DNA of 6,102 nucleotides from JAYRWN01 sp041917975. Lineage in GTDB: Bacteria > Bacteroidota > Bacteroidia > Chitinophagales > Saprospiraceae. Below, in pieces: positions 6,024-6,102 of this stretch. The position numbers and the translations under genes were made by a program. Every line of letters starts with the position of its first letter. The first letter of the stretch is position 1. The notes under the pieces were generated by a model, which was given only the letters and a program-made list of their open reading frames with translations, was not told the origin of the DNA and searched no databases. The stretch covers positions 1-6,102 of the forward strand of contig JAYRWN010000113.1 in assembly GCA_041917975.1 (NCBI GenBank), read 5' to 3'.

Positions 6024-6102
6024 GTTACAATGTTAACACTAAGTTTTCTAAAAAATTCAAATATTTTGCCATTAAAATATAGACTTTAACTAAACCACTT
6101 GA
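5980..6102. promoter_or_regulatory. AT-rich upstream region of the ATP-grasp operon
   Basis: These 123 AT-rich bases precede the two-ligase operon and probably include its promoter. On the minus strand, TGAATTTG (6022-6015) and TAACATTG (6035-6028) each match TAnnTTTG at all but one position, but neither has a well-spaced TTTG upstream. A 15-codon frame from ATG 6072 to TAA 6025 also lies here and looks like chance. The window ends before any upstream gene can be seen. Confidence 0.3.

Noticed and set aside
1..6102. tRNA, rRNA, CRISPR array, insertion sequence or attachment site
   Set aside because: No cloverleaf-like segment, repeat-spacer array, transposase motif or terminal inverted repeat was seen on either strand by reading.

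Overview
The window looks like chromosomal DNA of a member of the Bacteroidota (Cytophagales, Saprospiria or Chitinophagia type). Three things support this: ribosome binding sites lack a Shine-Dalgarno sequence and are A-rich, there is a match to the Bacteroidota promoter (TTTG, 18 bp, TAATTTTG) before the leftmost gene, and the small membrane protein at the left edge is of a type typical of that phylum. Assignment to a genus is not possible from the sequence. Six genes are supported. Five lie on the minus strand and one on the plus strand, and all are complete. Gene packing is dense, and no gap reaches 300 bases.

Left part (4-2689, minus strand): a 104-residue single-span membrane protein, preceded by its own promoter candidate. 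Upstream of it is a two-gene operon read from right to left, encoding a gluconate-2-dehydrogenase-subunit-3-like small subunit and then a GMC-family FAD dehydrogenase. The dehydrogenase has a cysteine triplet spaced like the [3Fe-4S] ligands of membrane-linked FAD glucose dehydrogenases. The small subunit carries a twin-arginine export signal, so the pair probably works in the periplasm. No cytochrome c gene is next to it.

Middle (2690-3349): a 174-base divergent promoter region, then the only plus-strand gene, an unrecognised four-span membrane protein.

Right part (3376-5979, minus strand): the most interesting section. Two paralogous ATP-grasp ligases of the D-alanine-D-alanine ligase fold sit in one operon, 24 bases apart. 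The first gene is a stand-alone ligase of 376 residues with an unusual TTG or GTG start. The second has 482 residues and fuses a ligase domain to a complete C-terminal SET methyltransferase domain with a post-SET zinc-binding cysteine cluster. Both ligases lack the usual Ddl substrate-end signature and share two cysteines (NLC[DE]G and EVNxxC). They are therefore probably not cell-wall Ddl enzymes. They more likely make or attach a peptide-like product, and the SET domain could methylate it or its carrier protein. That role is inferred from architecture only.
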